A DNA stretch of 64,000 bases from Mesorhizobium_K quangtriensis (GCF_040081925.1 NZ_JBEBMF010000003.1:186001-250000); one strand, 5' to 3'. Shown: positions 1-7,983, counted from the stretch's first letter. Made by a program: numbers and translations. Notes: a model not told the origin generated them from the sequence alone.

Positions 1-110
1 GCCATTTCATCACGCGAGACCCGAACGGCGTGCTGATCGACGTCATCAAGCCGATCCCGCCGAGCGAGGAGTTTCTTGCCCAGTTCGCGCCGGAAGCGGT
101 TGGCAAATGA
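1..110 (+). CDS. VOC (glyoxalase-fold) family protein, 3' fragment
   Basis: Only the last 35 codons are present; the 5' end lies outside the window. The readable end contains TRDPNGVLIDVIKPI, the usual end of a vicinal-oxygen-chelate domain, where a strand after a DPNG turn carries metal or active-site residues. Such proteins are small dioxygenases, lyases or resistance proteins, and the substrate cannot be told from this fragment. It ends one base before the stop codon of the convergent SRPBCC gene, so no terminator separates them. The family call rests on this short motif alone. Confidence 0.55.
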   Translation, partial: HFITRDPNGVLIDVIKPIPPSEEFLAQFAPEAVGK

Positions 111-650
111 TCATTGCGGAGAGGCGGGCTTCTCGGCCACCGCCTTCAGCTTCTCCAGTCCCTGCTCGTACTCCGGGCCGATGCGACCTTCGTAGAGCAG
201 GCCGAACCAGCGGGCGGGAACGCCGATGAGATCGGTGGCGAAGGTCCAGGTGACGTTGGTTCCGGCGGTGGTTGGCACCAGCACGAAGCCGGACAGCCAC
301 CGCTCCCGTCCGGCAATGGTACGAAAGCCGACTTCGCCAGGCGGGGAGTAAGCCACGATGGTCGTCGCGCCGCTTCCGACTTCCGGATTGTCGGATTGCC
401 AGGCCAGCCTCTGCCCGAGCCCGCTTTCGGTGCCCTCGAAAGCGTAGCTGATCTTCCCTTCCATCTCCGCCTTCGGCCAGAAGTCGTTGAAGCGCCGCAG
501 GTCGCCGACGATCGCAAAGACCTGCTCGGGTGGGGCTGCGATGTCGATCGAGCGCGAGACCTTCGCCTGCGACGGCAACAGGAAAGAGCCGCCGACGAGG
601 ACGATGGCGAAGGCCGAAATCCAGTAAAGTACTCGCTTCAATGTCAGCAT
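111..650 (-). CDS. SRPBCC family (polyketide cyclase/dehydrase-like) membrane-anchored protein
   Basis: 179 aa. Residues about 4-25 form one hydrophobic segment (RVLYWISAFAIVLVGGSFLL), so the protein is probably anchored in the inner membrane or exported. From residue about 33 an SRPBCC (START-like) fold begins with the typical SIDIAAPPEQVFAIVGDLRR, the first strand and helix that line the hydrophobic cavity. The ligand is unknown. I chose the ATG at 650 over one ten codons upstream because GGGGGAG lies about 7 bases before it. It converges with the VOC gene and stands alone. Confidence 0.75.
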   Translation of the reverse strand: MLTLKRVLYWISAFAIVLVGGSFLLPSQAKVSRSIDIAAPPEQVFAIVGDLRRFNDFWPKAEMEGKISYAFEGTESGLGQRLAWQSDNPEVGSGATTIVAYSPPGEVGFRTIAGRERWLSGFVLVPTTAGTNVTWTFATDLIGVPARWFGLLYEGRIGPEYEQGLEKLKAVAEKPASPQ

Positions 651-752
651 GCCCGGCTCCCCCTGCCTCGCTGACCGCAACTCTGACCGCGCTCAATCCA
701 CGCTGCCAGCACTTCGACTATGCGCGCCTGCCCTTGTGTCAGGCTGACCGCG

Positions 753-1364
753 CTACATCTTGTCGATCACCGACTGCACCCCTTCGGTGGGTGCGCCGTC
801 GCTGGATGCCGCGACCATGATGGCCGGCACGATCGCTTCCGCGTCATCGATGACCAGCGGCTGCACGAGATGGCCTGTATGAATGAAGCCCGCTTCGCGC
901 ATGTGGTCGAGCAGGGCGACCATGGGGTTCCAGAAGCCGCCGATATTGCCGAACACCATCGGCTTACGGTGGTGACCGAGCTGTGCCCAGGTCATGATCT
1001 CGATGATCTCCTCCACCGTGCCGATGCCGCCCGGCAGCGCCACAAAGGCGTCGGATTTCTCGAACATAGCGTGTTTGCGCTGGTGCATGTTGTCGGTGAC
1101 GATGGTCTCGTCGAGGCGTTGCAAAGCGGCCTGGGTGGCTTCCCGGTTCATCAGGAAGCGCGGGATGATGCCGGTGACCTTGCCGCCTGCGCGAAGCGCG
1201 CCGTCGGCCACCGCTCCCATAATGCCCTTGCCGCCGCCGCCATAGACGAGTCGGAGGCCAGCCTGGGCGAGTGCGCGGCCAAGCGTTTGGCCGGCCTTCA
1301 TGTAGAGGTCGTCATTGCCGGGCGAGGAGCCGCAATACACGCAGACGGATCGAATCGTGTTCAT
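753..1364 (-). CDS. LOG family protein (TIGR00730), probable cytokinin riboside 5'-monophosphate phosphoribohydrolase
   Basis: 203 aa, cytoplasmic. It starts MNTIRSVCVYCGSS, typical of the family, and carries the two diagnostic motifs: a glycine-rich nucleotide loop (YGGGGKGIMG, residues about 41-50) and PGGIGTVEE near residue 110. Known members hydrolyse the N-glycosidic bond of AMP or N6-modified AMP, releasing free base and ribose-5-phosphate. Upstream in-frame codons could extend it by 32 residues but look non-conserved, so I used the ATG at 1364. It is divergent from the LysM gene, with 108 bases between them for both promoters. Confidence 0.85.
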   Translation of the reverse strand: MNTIRSVCVYCGSSPGNDDLYMKAGQTLGRALAQAGLRLVYGGGGKGIMGAVADGALRAGGKVTGIIPRFLMNREATQAALQRLDETIVTDNMHQRKHAMFEKSDAFVALPGGIGTVEEIIEIMTWAQLGHHRKPMVFGNIGGFWNPMVALLDHMREAGFIHTGHLVQPLVIDDAEAIVPAIMVAASSDGAPTEGVQSVIDKM

Positions 1365-1472
1365 GCGGTCGATTGGCCGATTTCGGTGCGTTGAGGTCAA
1401 GCCCCGGCAGCGTATTTCTTGTCGCTCCGCGCGAAACAGGTTAGGACTTTTGGGGATCAAGGGCAGGGTAGA

Positions 1473-3674
1473 ATGGCTGTTACGACGAAGAAATCATTGC
1501 TGTTTCTGGCCGGTGGCGTGGCTGCCGCGGCGATCGTCGCCTATGCGGCCGGCGCATTCGATCCGCTTTTGAACCGCCAGCCGCAGACGGCCGCAGCACC
1601 GCCCCAGCAGGAAGAACCCGCCCAGAGCGGGGAGCAGTCGGGCCAGCCGGCCGACCAAAAGGACGCGCGTCTGCCCGGCGCGGAAGAGCCAGCCGCGACG
1701 CCTGAAACCCCAGCGCCTGACCAGGCTGCGACCCAACCCGCCCCTCCTGCCGAGGCCAAGCCGGAGGTGATCGCGCCCGGCTTCGACGTCGTGCGCCTGG
1801 AAAGCGACGGGTCCATTGTCATCGCCGGCAAGGCCGCCGGCAACGCCAAGGTAGACCTGCTCGTCGGCTCCAACGTCATCGGCAGCACGACCGCCGGGCC
1901 GGAGGGCGATTTCGCCGTCGTTCTGGACGAGCCGCTGAAGCCCGGCGACTACCAGATCGTGCTGCGCTCGACCACGCCGGACAATGTCGTGGCGATGTCG
2001 GTCGAGACGGCGGTGGTTTCGGTGCCGGAAACGCCGGACGGACAGGTGCTGGCGCTGGTCGAGGAACCCGGCAAGCCCGCGCAGATGATAACCCTGCCGA
2101 AGCCGCAGCAGCCGGCCGCCGAGGCGAAGCCGCCTGAAATGCCGGCAGAGGCGCCAGCGGCAGCCACGCCTGAGACGGTCGCGCCGCCTCCCGCCGAACA
2201 GCAGGCGGCACTGCCCACCGAGCCGGTCCCGGCCCCCGCGACGCCCACCCCGGCGCCCGCCGGCCCGACCGTGCGGGTCGAAGCTGTCGAGATCGACGGA
2301 CGCAAGATTTTCGTCGCAGGCATCGCCGATGCGGGCCGCACCGTGCGCGGCTACGCCAACGAGATTCTGCTCGGCGATGCCAAAGCCTCTCCCGACGGCC
2401 GCTTCCTGATCGAGGCCGATCGCGATTTGCCCGTCGGCGACTACATCATCCGCATCGATGCGCTGGAGCCGGATGGTGTCAAGGTCGCGGCGCGCGCCGC
2501 CGTGCCTTTCGAGCGCGAACCGGGCGAGACCATCGCCGCCGTTGCCGCCCCGCAGCCGGAACCGACAGCGCCGCAGCCCGCCGCTGAACAGCCGGCACCC
2601 GCGGCAGTGCCTGAACAGCCCGCAGCCGGTACTGCCCCGGCGGCAACAGCCGCTGGCGAGCAGCCTGCGGCCACGACCCCGCCGGCCGTCGAACCGGCCC
2701 CGGCGGTTGCCGAAACGCCTGCCGTTGCTCAACCGGCCGCGCCGCAGCCGACGGTGGAGACGCCTGCCAGCCAGACGCCGTCCACGGACACGCCTTCGAC
2801 GGAAGCTCCTGCGACAACGGCCGAGGGCCAGCCCCCGGCCGCTGCGACTGAGCAGCCTGCCGTGGAGACGCCACCGGCCGCCGCCGAAGCACCAGAACAG
2901 CCCGCCGCGACCCCGCCCGCCGCCGAACCGGCCCCGGCGGTCGCCGAGACGCCCGCGCCGCCGGCCGCGACTGAGCCGGCCGAGCCGCAGGCAACGGCGG
3001 AGGCTCCCGCCACGCCTTCGACGGACGCGCCTTCGACCGAGGCTCCCGCCGTGACGGCTGAAACCCAGCCGCCGGCTGCCGAGCCGACGGAACAGCCTGC
3101 TGCTCCGGCCGCCGCCAAACAGCCTTCAGAACCGGCGGTGACGGCCGCGCCAGCCGAACAGCCGGCTCCAGCCGCCGAACCCTCCATGCCTGCGGCCGTC
3201 GCCGAGGCTCCCGCGTCAAACGAAGCTCCGACCGCGCAGCCCGAAGCGCCTCCCGCTGCCGCCGCACCGGCAGCCGACGCCCCGGCTGCAACGCCGCCTG
3301 CTTCCGAACCCGGTTCGGACATCGCCGCCGCTCCGCAGCCGTCCCTGCCGTCGCCGCCCTCGGCCGACGGCGTGACGGAAGTGCTCGCGCCAAAGCTTCA
3401 ATCCGCCGACAGCGCCGTCATCATCCGGCGCGGCGATACGCTGTGGCGCATCTCGCGGCGCGTCTATGGGCGCGGCATCCGCTACTCGACCATCTATCTC
3501 GCCAACGAAAAGCAGATCGAGGACCCCGACCGCATCTGGCCCGGACAGGTCTTCAAGGTCCCCGAGAAGTCCGACGACGGTAAAGCCGACGCCGACTACA
3601 CCACGCTCGGCGACCGTCTGACGACGATGCCTCAGGAAGGCGAGGCGGCGGAGCCGGCGGAAGGGCAGGAGTAG
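1473..3674 (+). CDS. Large Pro/Ala/Glu-rich envelope protein with C-terminal LysM domain
   Basis: 733 aa. An N-terminal hydrophobic segment (residues about 8-27) is followed by a low-complexity P/A/E/T-rich region. Two similar beta-rich Ig-like domains are visible at residues about 98-185 and 265-350, each with a PGDY or VGDY turn near its end. A long P/A/E/T linker follows, and a LysM domain at about 645-700 (IIRRGDTLWRISRRVYG, then WPGQVFKVP). LysM binds peptidoglycan, so the linker probably lets a membrane-anchored protein span the periplasm. The linker holds an imperfect tandem duplication of about 78 residues. The ATG at 1473 follows GGCAGGG; an upstream ATG at 1419 has no such support. 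Function beyond wall binding is unknown. Confidence 0.85.
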   Translation: MAVTTKKSLLFLAGGVAAAAIVAYAAGAFDPLLNRQPQTAAAPPQQEEPAQSGEQSGQPADQKDARLPGAEEPAATPETPAPDQAATQPAPPAEAKPEVIAPGFDVVRLESDGSIVIAGKAAGNAKVDLLVGSNVIGSTTAGPEGDFAVVLDEPLKPGDYQIVLRSTTPDNVVAMSVETAVVSVPETPDGQVLALVEEPGKPAQMITLPKPQQPAAEAKPPEMPAEAPAAATPETVAPPPAEQQAALPTEPVPAPATPTPAPAGPTVRVEAVEIDGRKIFVAGIADAGRTVRGYANEILLGDAKASPDGRFLIEADRDLPVGDYIIRIDALEPDGVKVAARAAVPFEREPGETIAAVAAPQPEPTAPQPAAEQPAPAAVPEQPAAGTAPAATAAGEQPAATTPPAVEPAPAVAETPAVAQPAAPQPTVETPASQTPSTDTPSTEAPATTAEGQPPAAATEQPAVETPPAAAEAPEQPAATPPAAEPAPAVAETPAPPAATEPAEPQATAEAPATPSTDAPSTEAPAVTAETQPPAAEPTEQPAAPAAAKQPSEPAVTAAPAEQPAPAAEPSMPAAVAEAPASNEAPTAQPEAPPAAAAPAADAPAATPPASEPGSDIAAAPQPSLPSPPSADGVTEVLAPKLQSADSAVIIRRGDTLWRISRRVYGRGIRYSTIYLANEKQIEDPDRIWPGQVFKVPEKSDDGKADADYTTLGDRLTTMPQEGEAAEPAEGQE
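2660..3130 (+). repeat. Imperfect tandem duplication (about 234-237 bp unit) inside the LysM gene
   Basis: GAACCGGCCCCGGCGGT occurs at 2691 and again at 2925, 234 bases apart. CGCCTTCGAC recurs at 2791 and 3028, 237 bases apart. At protein level both units read EPAPAVAETPA, then a TPSTD..PSTEAPA stretch, then a TEQPA stretch. The 3-base difference in spacing shows one codon gained or lost after duplication. The boundaries are approximate. Confidence 0.75.
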
Positions 3675-3746
3675 AGTGGCAGGCTCGAGCTTGGCCAACC
3701 CTTTTGTGCAAACAGCGCGCGGTCAGAGAAATACCTGTATCCCGGC

Positions 3747-4472
3747 CTAGCGGCGGGTATCGAAATTGCCCGCGCTTAGATCATTTGCGAAGCGATTCGA
3801 GGCTTCGAGAGTTCCAAACCGGTTGCCGTCAAGCCGCTTGTCGTAATGAGCTTCAAGCCAAGGCAGCAACGCCTTAGCCCGCCCCTCGGTCACCTTCTCA
3901 TCGGTGATCTCCAGCGTAATGCGCTTGAGCGACACGCCGGGGCCAAAGGTTGCGGCGAGGTTGTTCGGATCGACGCGCTGCACGGTCGTCGGGTCGTTGA
4001 TGTCGGTGAAGGTGACGAGCAGCGGCAACCGGTCGTGCGGCACACGGCGAACACCGCGCAGCGTCTCAAGCTCGGCGGCCTGCTGCTCCCGATCGTTATC
4101 GCCGGCCGGAAAGAAGGTGTAGTAGGGAATCTGCTCGGTGCCCTCGTCCAGCAGCGCGAACAGGTATTTGCCGGGCGCGATCTCGATAAAGGACGCTTCG
4201 CCTGCCGCGACGCGACCACTCATGCCTCCGGCTCCCATGCCGGGCGCCCATTTCGGTGAACTGCCTACCTTGATTGTGACGACGCTGCCGCCTGTCACCA
4301 CGCCCTGCGGCGTCTCCACTTCTAGGATGAGGCGCTGGTTCCACTGCCAAGTCTTGAAGCCGAGAAAGTCGCATCCCGAAAGCGTCAGGCAACCACCCAG
4401 CATCCCGCCAAGCACCGCCCGCCGGCCGACCGGTCGCGCCGCCTGCTGCATGTTTTCCGCCAGCGTTTCCAT
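3747..4472 (-). CDS. Putative lipoprotein of unknown function
   Basis: 241 aa. The N-terminus carries GRRAVLGGMLGGCLTLSGC: two arginines, a hydrophobic stretch and a lipobox (LSGC), so a lipoprotein that may use the Tat pathway. The remaining 205 residues look globular and mostly beta. I do not recognise the family. The reading frame is open a further 117 codons upstream, but that part runs through the palindromic repeat and is not credible. The ATG at 4472 follows GGTGGGG. It is convergent with the LysM gene, 72 bases away. Confidence 0.7.
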   Translation of the reverse strand: METLAENMQQAARPVGRRAVLGGMLGGCLTLSGCDFLGFKTWQWNQRLILEVETPQGVVTGGSVVTIKVGSSPKWAPGMGAGGMSGRVAAGEASFIEIAPGKYLFALLDEGTEQIPYYTFFPAGDNDREQQAAELETLRGVRRVPHDRLPLLVTFTDINDPTTVQRVDPNNLAATFGPGVSLKRITLEITDEKVTEGRAKALLPWLEAHYDKRLDGNRFGTLEASNRFANDLSAGNFDTRR

Positions 4473-4927
4473 GCCCCACCATGGCGCGAAACGGTCGCGC
4501 TTGGGTTGATCTTCGCATGGCAGGGTAAATCCTGCGTTGCTGTCGTTCCTGAAAGTTGCGGCGGCGTAAGATGCCAAGCGCCCTTGATTTCCGTCATTCC
4601 GGGGCCGCGCAGCGGAACCCGGAATCCAGATCGCCGCCCCTTGTTTCAGATTGCATGGGAGCCGACCGAACAAGGTCGCGCATTTCACTCTACCGTCGTC
4701 ACTCTGGATTCCGGGTTCCGCTGCGCGGCCCCGGAATGACGGCAGAGTAGGCCGCAAAATGCGGCCAAGCGGCGACCGACCGGCCGCACCGCGAACCGGA
4801 GTGGGAGTCTTCCCTTGCGGCATTCGATTTACCTGTCCTCGCCGGGAACGCCTTGCCCGTCTCCGCGTTCATGGATGCCGCTTCGTTGGCGCCCCGAGAA
4901 AAGCATTGAAAACAACGAGGAAGTTCC
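4473..4927. other. 455-bp intergenic region with palindromic repeat, between divergent genes
   Basis: No convincing gene lies here. It holds the nested inverted repeat at 4591-4742 and must hold the promoters of the lipoprotein (leftward) and DUF982 gene (rightward). Open frames crossing it are continuations of the repeat or of the lipoprotein frame without start signals. I see no clear -35/-10 pair. Confidence 0.6.
4591..4742. repeat. Nested palindromic intergenic repeat (RIME-like)
   Basis: The 40 bases at 4591-4630 recur as a perfect reverse complement at 4703-4742, separated by 72 bases. Each arm is itself a hairpin: ATTCCGGG is matched by CCCGGAAT with 14 bases between. Dispersed repeats starting with GTCATTCCGGGG are familiar in rhizobial genomes as short intergenic mosaic elements. 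Assigning it to a named class needs a genome-wide search. Transcribed, it would fold into a long stem. Confidence 0.85.
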
Positions 4928-5218
4928 ATGCTCGACACTGCCTTCGCTTCCCCGGTCGTGGTCATTGTCGGAATGGGCTTTCCGCTTGAAATCCGCAGCG
5001 TGATAGGCGCGCTGCGTTATCTGGACGAGCAGCCGGCCATGTGGCGCGACGAGGCGTACCACGCCACTTACGGGGCGTGCCGCGATGCCCTGGACGGCCG
5101 GTCGACCGTTGCCGAAGCGCGCGATGTGCTCTGCGCTCTGGCGCGTCGCCGCGGCGTGCTGGTCGATGAGGTCTGGCCACATCTGGGCATGGTCTCGGAA
5201 CCGGCCCTGGCCGCCTGA
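4928..5218 (+). CDS. DUF982 domain-containing protein
   Basis: 96 aa, cytoplasmic, small. The pattern matches DUF982: a short N-terminal strand pair, then AMWRDEAYHATYGACRDAL, an alanine-rich stretch, and an acidic end. This family is multicopy and nearly restricted to rhizobia; no function is established. The ATG at 4928 has GAGGAA about 6 bases upstream. It lies just before arsR on the same strand, but 60 bases and a separate operator intervene, so co-transcription is uncertain. Confidence 0.8.
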   Translation: MLDTAFASPVVVIVGMGFPLEIRSVIGALRYLDEQPAMWRDEAYHATYGACRDALDGRSTVAEARDVLCALARRRGVLVDEVWPHLGMVSEPALAA

Positions 5219-5240
5219 AGCAAAATTATTCCAAAACAGC

Positions 5241-5269
5241 TTGTCACGACGACATTCATCGTTTATCGC
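5241..5269 (+). promoter_or_regulatory. Putative arsR promoter
   Basis: TTGTCA at 5241-5246 and TATCGC at 5264-5269 are separated by 17 bases. A start about 7 bases after the -10 would fall at about 5276, three bases before the arsR ATG at 5279. The predicted transcript is therefore essentially leaderless, which fits the lack of a Shine-Dalgarno sequence. The -10 lies inside the palindromic operator. Confidence 0.45.
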
Positions 5270-5284
5270 CGATAAACGATGAAT
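5254..5284. promoter_or_regulatory. 31-bp perfect palindrome, probable ArsR operator overlapping the start codon
   Basis: ATTCATCGTTTATCG (5254-5268) is followed by one base and then its exact reverse complement (5270-5284). ArsR/SmtB dimers bind imperfect 12-2-12-type palindromes near their own promoters. This one covers the putative -10 and the arsR ATG (5279-5281), so bound repressor would block transcription initiation. Binding is inferred from position and symmetry. Confidence 0.75.
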
Positions 5285-5596
5285 ACAATCATTCCCGAGA
5301 TTCCCGAAAGCCATGGCGGTCCCGGCTGCGTGGTGGCCGGGTTCGCTGCGCTGTCGCATCCGGCGCGCATCAAAATCCTGCGCCACCTCGCGGCGCATGA
5401 CTGCTGCTGTTGCGGCGACGTGGTGGAAAAGCTCGACCTGGCGCAATCGACCGTCTCGCAGCACCTGAAGGTGCTGGTCGACGCCGGGCTCGTCATCTTC
5501 GAACCCGACCGCCGCCGCTCGCGCTACCGAATCGACCGCGCAGCACTTGCCGCCTTCTCGCAATCCGTCGACAAGCTCGTCAAATCCTGCTGCTAG
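5279..5596 (+). CDS. ArsR/SmtB family transcriptional regulator, cysteine-rich
   Basis: 105 aa winged-helix repressor. FAALSHPARIKILRHLA (about 20-36) is the first helix pair, AQSTVSQHLKVLVDAGLV the recognition helix and following turn, and RSRYRID the wing. A run of four cysteines (HDCCCCGDVV, about 40-49) sits where arsenic or cadmium sensors carry an ELCVCDL motif, and the protein ends in CC. This suggests thiol sensing of As(III), Cd, Pb or similar. The start codon lies inside its own palindromic operator with no ribosome-binding site upstream. Sixty-seven bases downstream is an Atm1-type exporter, the likely target. Confidence 0.85.
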   Translation: MNTIIPEIPESHGGPGCVVAGFAALSHPARIKILRHLAAHDCCCCGDVVEKLDLAQSTVSQHLKVLVDAGLVIFEPDRRRSRYRIDRAALAAFSQSVDKLVKSCC

Positions 5597-5663
5597 GCAG
5601 CGCGCAAGGCATGTCTCCCGAAACGGTGCTGGGCATGCGTGAAACAACAGAAGGCACGCCATC

Positions 5664-7562
5664 TTGGCCACCCAGCAACCCGTAACAGGCGATTCCGGCT
5701 CGACCCTCGGCGCCCTGAAAAGCCTCTGGCCCTACATGTGGCCGGCCGACCGGCCCGACCTGAAGATGCGCCTCGTCTGGGCGACGCTGCTGCTGTTCGT
5801 CGCGAAGGGCGTGCTGGTGCTGGTGCCCTATTTCTTCAAATGGGCGACCGACGCGCTGGCGGGCGTAACCACCGACCGGCCGCCGCTGCCGGACTTCCTG
5901 CTCGCGCCGATCGCCCTCGTCGTCGCCTACAATATCATGCGGCTGGTGCAGCTCGGCTTCAACCAGCTGCGCGACGCGCTGTTCGCGCGCGTCGGCCAGC
6001 ATGCGGTGCGCCAGCTTGCCTACCGCACCTTCGTCCACATGCACGAACTGTCGCTGCGCTTCCATCTGGAGCGGCGCACGGGGGGCCTGTCGCGCATCAT
6101 CGAGCGTGGCACCAAGGGCATCGAGACCATCGTGCGCTTCACCATGCTCGCCATGGCGCCGACCGTGCTGGAATTCGCGCTGACGGCCGGCATCTTCTAT
6201 TTCGCCTATGGCTGGAGCTACGTCACCGTCATCGTCGTCACGGTCTGGCTCTACATCTGGTTCACGGTGAAGATCAGCGACTGGCGCATCACCATCCGCC
6301 GCGAGATGAACGACAGCGACACCGAGGCCAACACCAAGGCGATCGACTCGCTGCTGAACTACGAGACGGTGAAGTATTTCTCGAACGAGAAGATGGAGGC
6401 CGAGCGCTTCGACCGCTCCATGGCGCGCTACGAGAAGGCGGCGACCATGACGTGGACGTCGATCGGCTGGCTGAACTTCGGGCAGGGCGTGATCTTCGGC
6501 CTTGGCATGACCGTCATCATGGTGCTTTCGGCGCGCGAGGTGATGGCCGGCACGCATACTGTTGGCGACTTCGTCTTCGTCAACGCGCTTTTGATGCAGC
6601 TTGCCCAGCCGCTGAACTTCATCGGCATGATCTACCGCGAAATCCGCCAGGGCCTGACGGACCTCGAGAAGATGTTCGATCTTCTTGGGGTGAAACGTGA
6701 AGTGGTGGATCGGCCCGACGCAAAGCCACTTCAGGTGACGGCCGGCCGCGTCGAATTCCGCGACGTGCATTTCGCCTACGATCCGCAGCGCCAGATCCTG
6801 AAGGGCGTGTCCTTCGACGTGCCGGCCGGCAAGACGGTCGCGATCGTCGGACCATCGGGCGCGGGCAAGTCGACTGTCTCGCGGCTGCTGTTCCGCTTCT
6901 ATGATGCGCAGAGCGGAACGATCCTGATCGACGGGCAGGATGTCGAGGCGGTGACGCAGGAAAGCCTGCGCGCAGCGATCGGCATGGTGCCGCAGGACAC
7001 GGTGCTGTTCAACGACACGATCGAATACAACATCCGCTACGGCCGCGTTGACGCCTCGGAGGATGAGGTCAGGCGCGCCGCCGACCTCGCGCAGATCGGC
7101 GACTTCATCGAGAGCCTGCCGGATGGCTACGGCACGATGGTCGGCGAGCGCGGGCTGAAGCTTTCGGGCGGCGAGAAGCAGCGTGTGGCGATCGCCCGCA
7201 CCATCCTGAAGGCGCCGCCGATCCTCATCCTCGACGAGGCGACGAGCGCACTGGATTCGCACACCGAGCAGGAAATCCAGGCAGCCCTCGACCTCGTCAG
7301 CCGCGACCGCACGACCATCGTCATCGCGCACCGTCTTTCCACTGTCGTCAAGGCCGACGAGATCATCGTTTTGAAGGACGGCCGCATCGTCGAGCGCGGC
7401 CGCCACGCCGACCTGCTTGCCGAACGCGGCCTCTACGCATCGATGTGGGATCGCCAGCGCGAGGCGACCGAGGCGGAGGAACGCCTGCGCATCGCCCGGG
7501 AAACAGACGAGGAGGGCGTCATCGTGCGCCGTCGTACCGCCGAGGTTGCGGACAAAGCCTAG
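5664..7562 (+). CDS. Atm1/HMT1-type ABC exporter (ATPase and permease fused)
   Basis: 632 aa half-transporter working as a dimer in the inner membrane. Six membrane helices span residues about 35-330, then a nucleotide-binding domain: Walker A GPSGAGKST (about 395), signature LSGGEKQR (about 499), Walker B ILILDEATSALD (about 519), H-loop IVIAHRLS. The N-terminal TMD (YEKAATMTW, NFGQGVIFGLGM) resembles mitochondrial Atm1 and bacterial NaAtm1, which export glutathione conjugates and glutathione-metal complexes. The start is TTG at 5664 after AGAAGG. The upstream cysteine-rich ArsR implies heavy-metal induction, supporting a detoxification role over Fe-S maturation. Confidence 0.9.
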   Translation: MATQQPVTGDSGSTLGALKSLWPYMWPADRPDLKMRLVWATLLLFVAKGVLVLVPYFFKWATDALAGVTTDRPPLPDFLLAPIALVVAYNIMRLVQLGFNQLRDALFARVGQHAVRQLAYRTFVHMHELSLRFHLERRTGGLSRIIERGTKGIETIVRFTMLAMAPTVLEFALTAGIFYFAYGWSYVTVIVVTVWLYIWFTVKISDWRITIRREMNDSDTEANTKAIDSLLNYETVKYFSNEKMEAERFDRSMARYEKAATMTWTSIGWLNFGQGVIFGLGMTVIMVLSAREVMAGTHTVGDFVFVNALLMQLAQPLNFIGMIYREIRQGLTDLEKMFDLLGVKREVVDRPDAKPLQVTAGRVEFRDVHFAYDPQRQILKGVSFDVPAGKTVAIVGPSGAGKSTVSRLLFRFYDAQSGTILIDGQDVEAVTQESLRAAIGMVPQDTVLFNDTIEYNIRYGRVDASEDEVRRAADLAQIGDFIESLPDGYGTMVGERGLKLSGGEKQRVAIARTILKAPPILILDEATSALDSHTEQEIQAALDLVSRDRTTIVIAHRLSTVVKADEIIVLKDGRIVERGRHADLLAERGLYASMWDRQREATEAEERLRIARETDEEGVIVRRRTAEVADKA

Positions 7563-7611
7563 CTGTAGAAGTCTGCTTCTAACGCGATGTGGCAAGGGAG
7601 GAAAACCAGGC

Positions 7612-7983
7612 ATGCAATACGCAATTCTGGCCTATCATGCGGGTGGCCTGGTGGAGTCCTGGACGCCTGAGGAAGACGCTGCCCTCATGAAGGATTTGCT
7701 CGCCGTCCACGACGGGCTGATCGAGGCCGGGTGCATGGGGCCGGCGGCGCGGCTCTCCGGGACGGACAGGGCGGTGACGCTCAGGGGGCCGGGAGCTGGC
7801 GTCGTGACGGATGGCCCATTTGCCGAAACCAAGGAGCATCTGCTCGGCTTCTACGTCGTCGATTGCCAGACGCAGGACGAGGCGATCGCCATCGCGCGCG
7901 ACCTGCGCGACGCAAATCCTTCGGCCGTGTATGAAATCCGGCCGGTGATGCTCTACATACCGGGCGTGGACCTGCCGCGCTGA
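7612..7983 (+). CDS. YCII-related / DGPF domain protein
   Basis: 123 aa cytoplasmic protein. It begins MQYAILAYH and contains VTDGPFAETKEHLLGFYVVD, the DGPF signature of the YCII-like family, with a dimeric ferredoxin-like fold. Homologues often sit beside ECF sigma factors, but none is next to it here. No catalytic role is established. The ATG at 7612 has GGGAGGA about 9 bases upstream. It follows the ABC exporter by 49 bases and may be read through from it. Confidence 0.85.
   Translation: MQYAILAYHAGGLVESWTPEEDAALMKDLLAVHDGLIEAGCMGPAARLSGTDRAVTLRGPGAGVVTDGPFAETKEHLLGFYVVDCQTQDEAIAIARDLRDANPSAVYEIRPVMLYIPGVDLPR

Noticed and set aside
1494..2732. A 412-codon minus-strand frame
   Set aside because: It arises from the low-complexity Pro/Ala codons of the LysM protein read in antisense.
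5580..7613. A 677-codon open frame on the minus strand
   Set aside because: It lies antisense to the whole ABC exporter. Its translation is His/Arg/Asp-rich without motifs, as expected for the mirror of a GC-rich gene.
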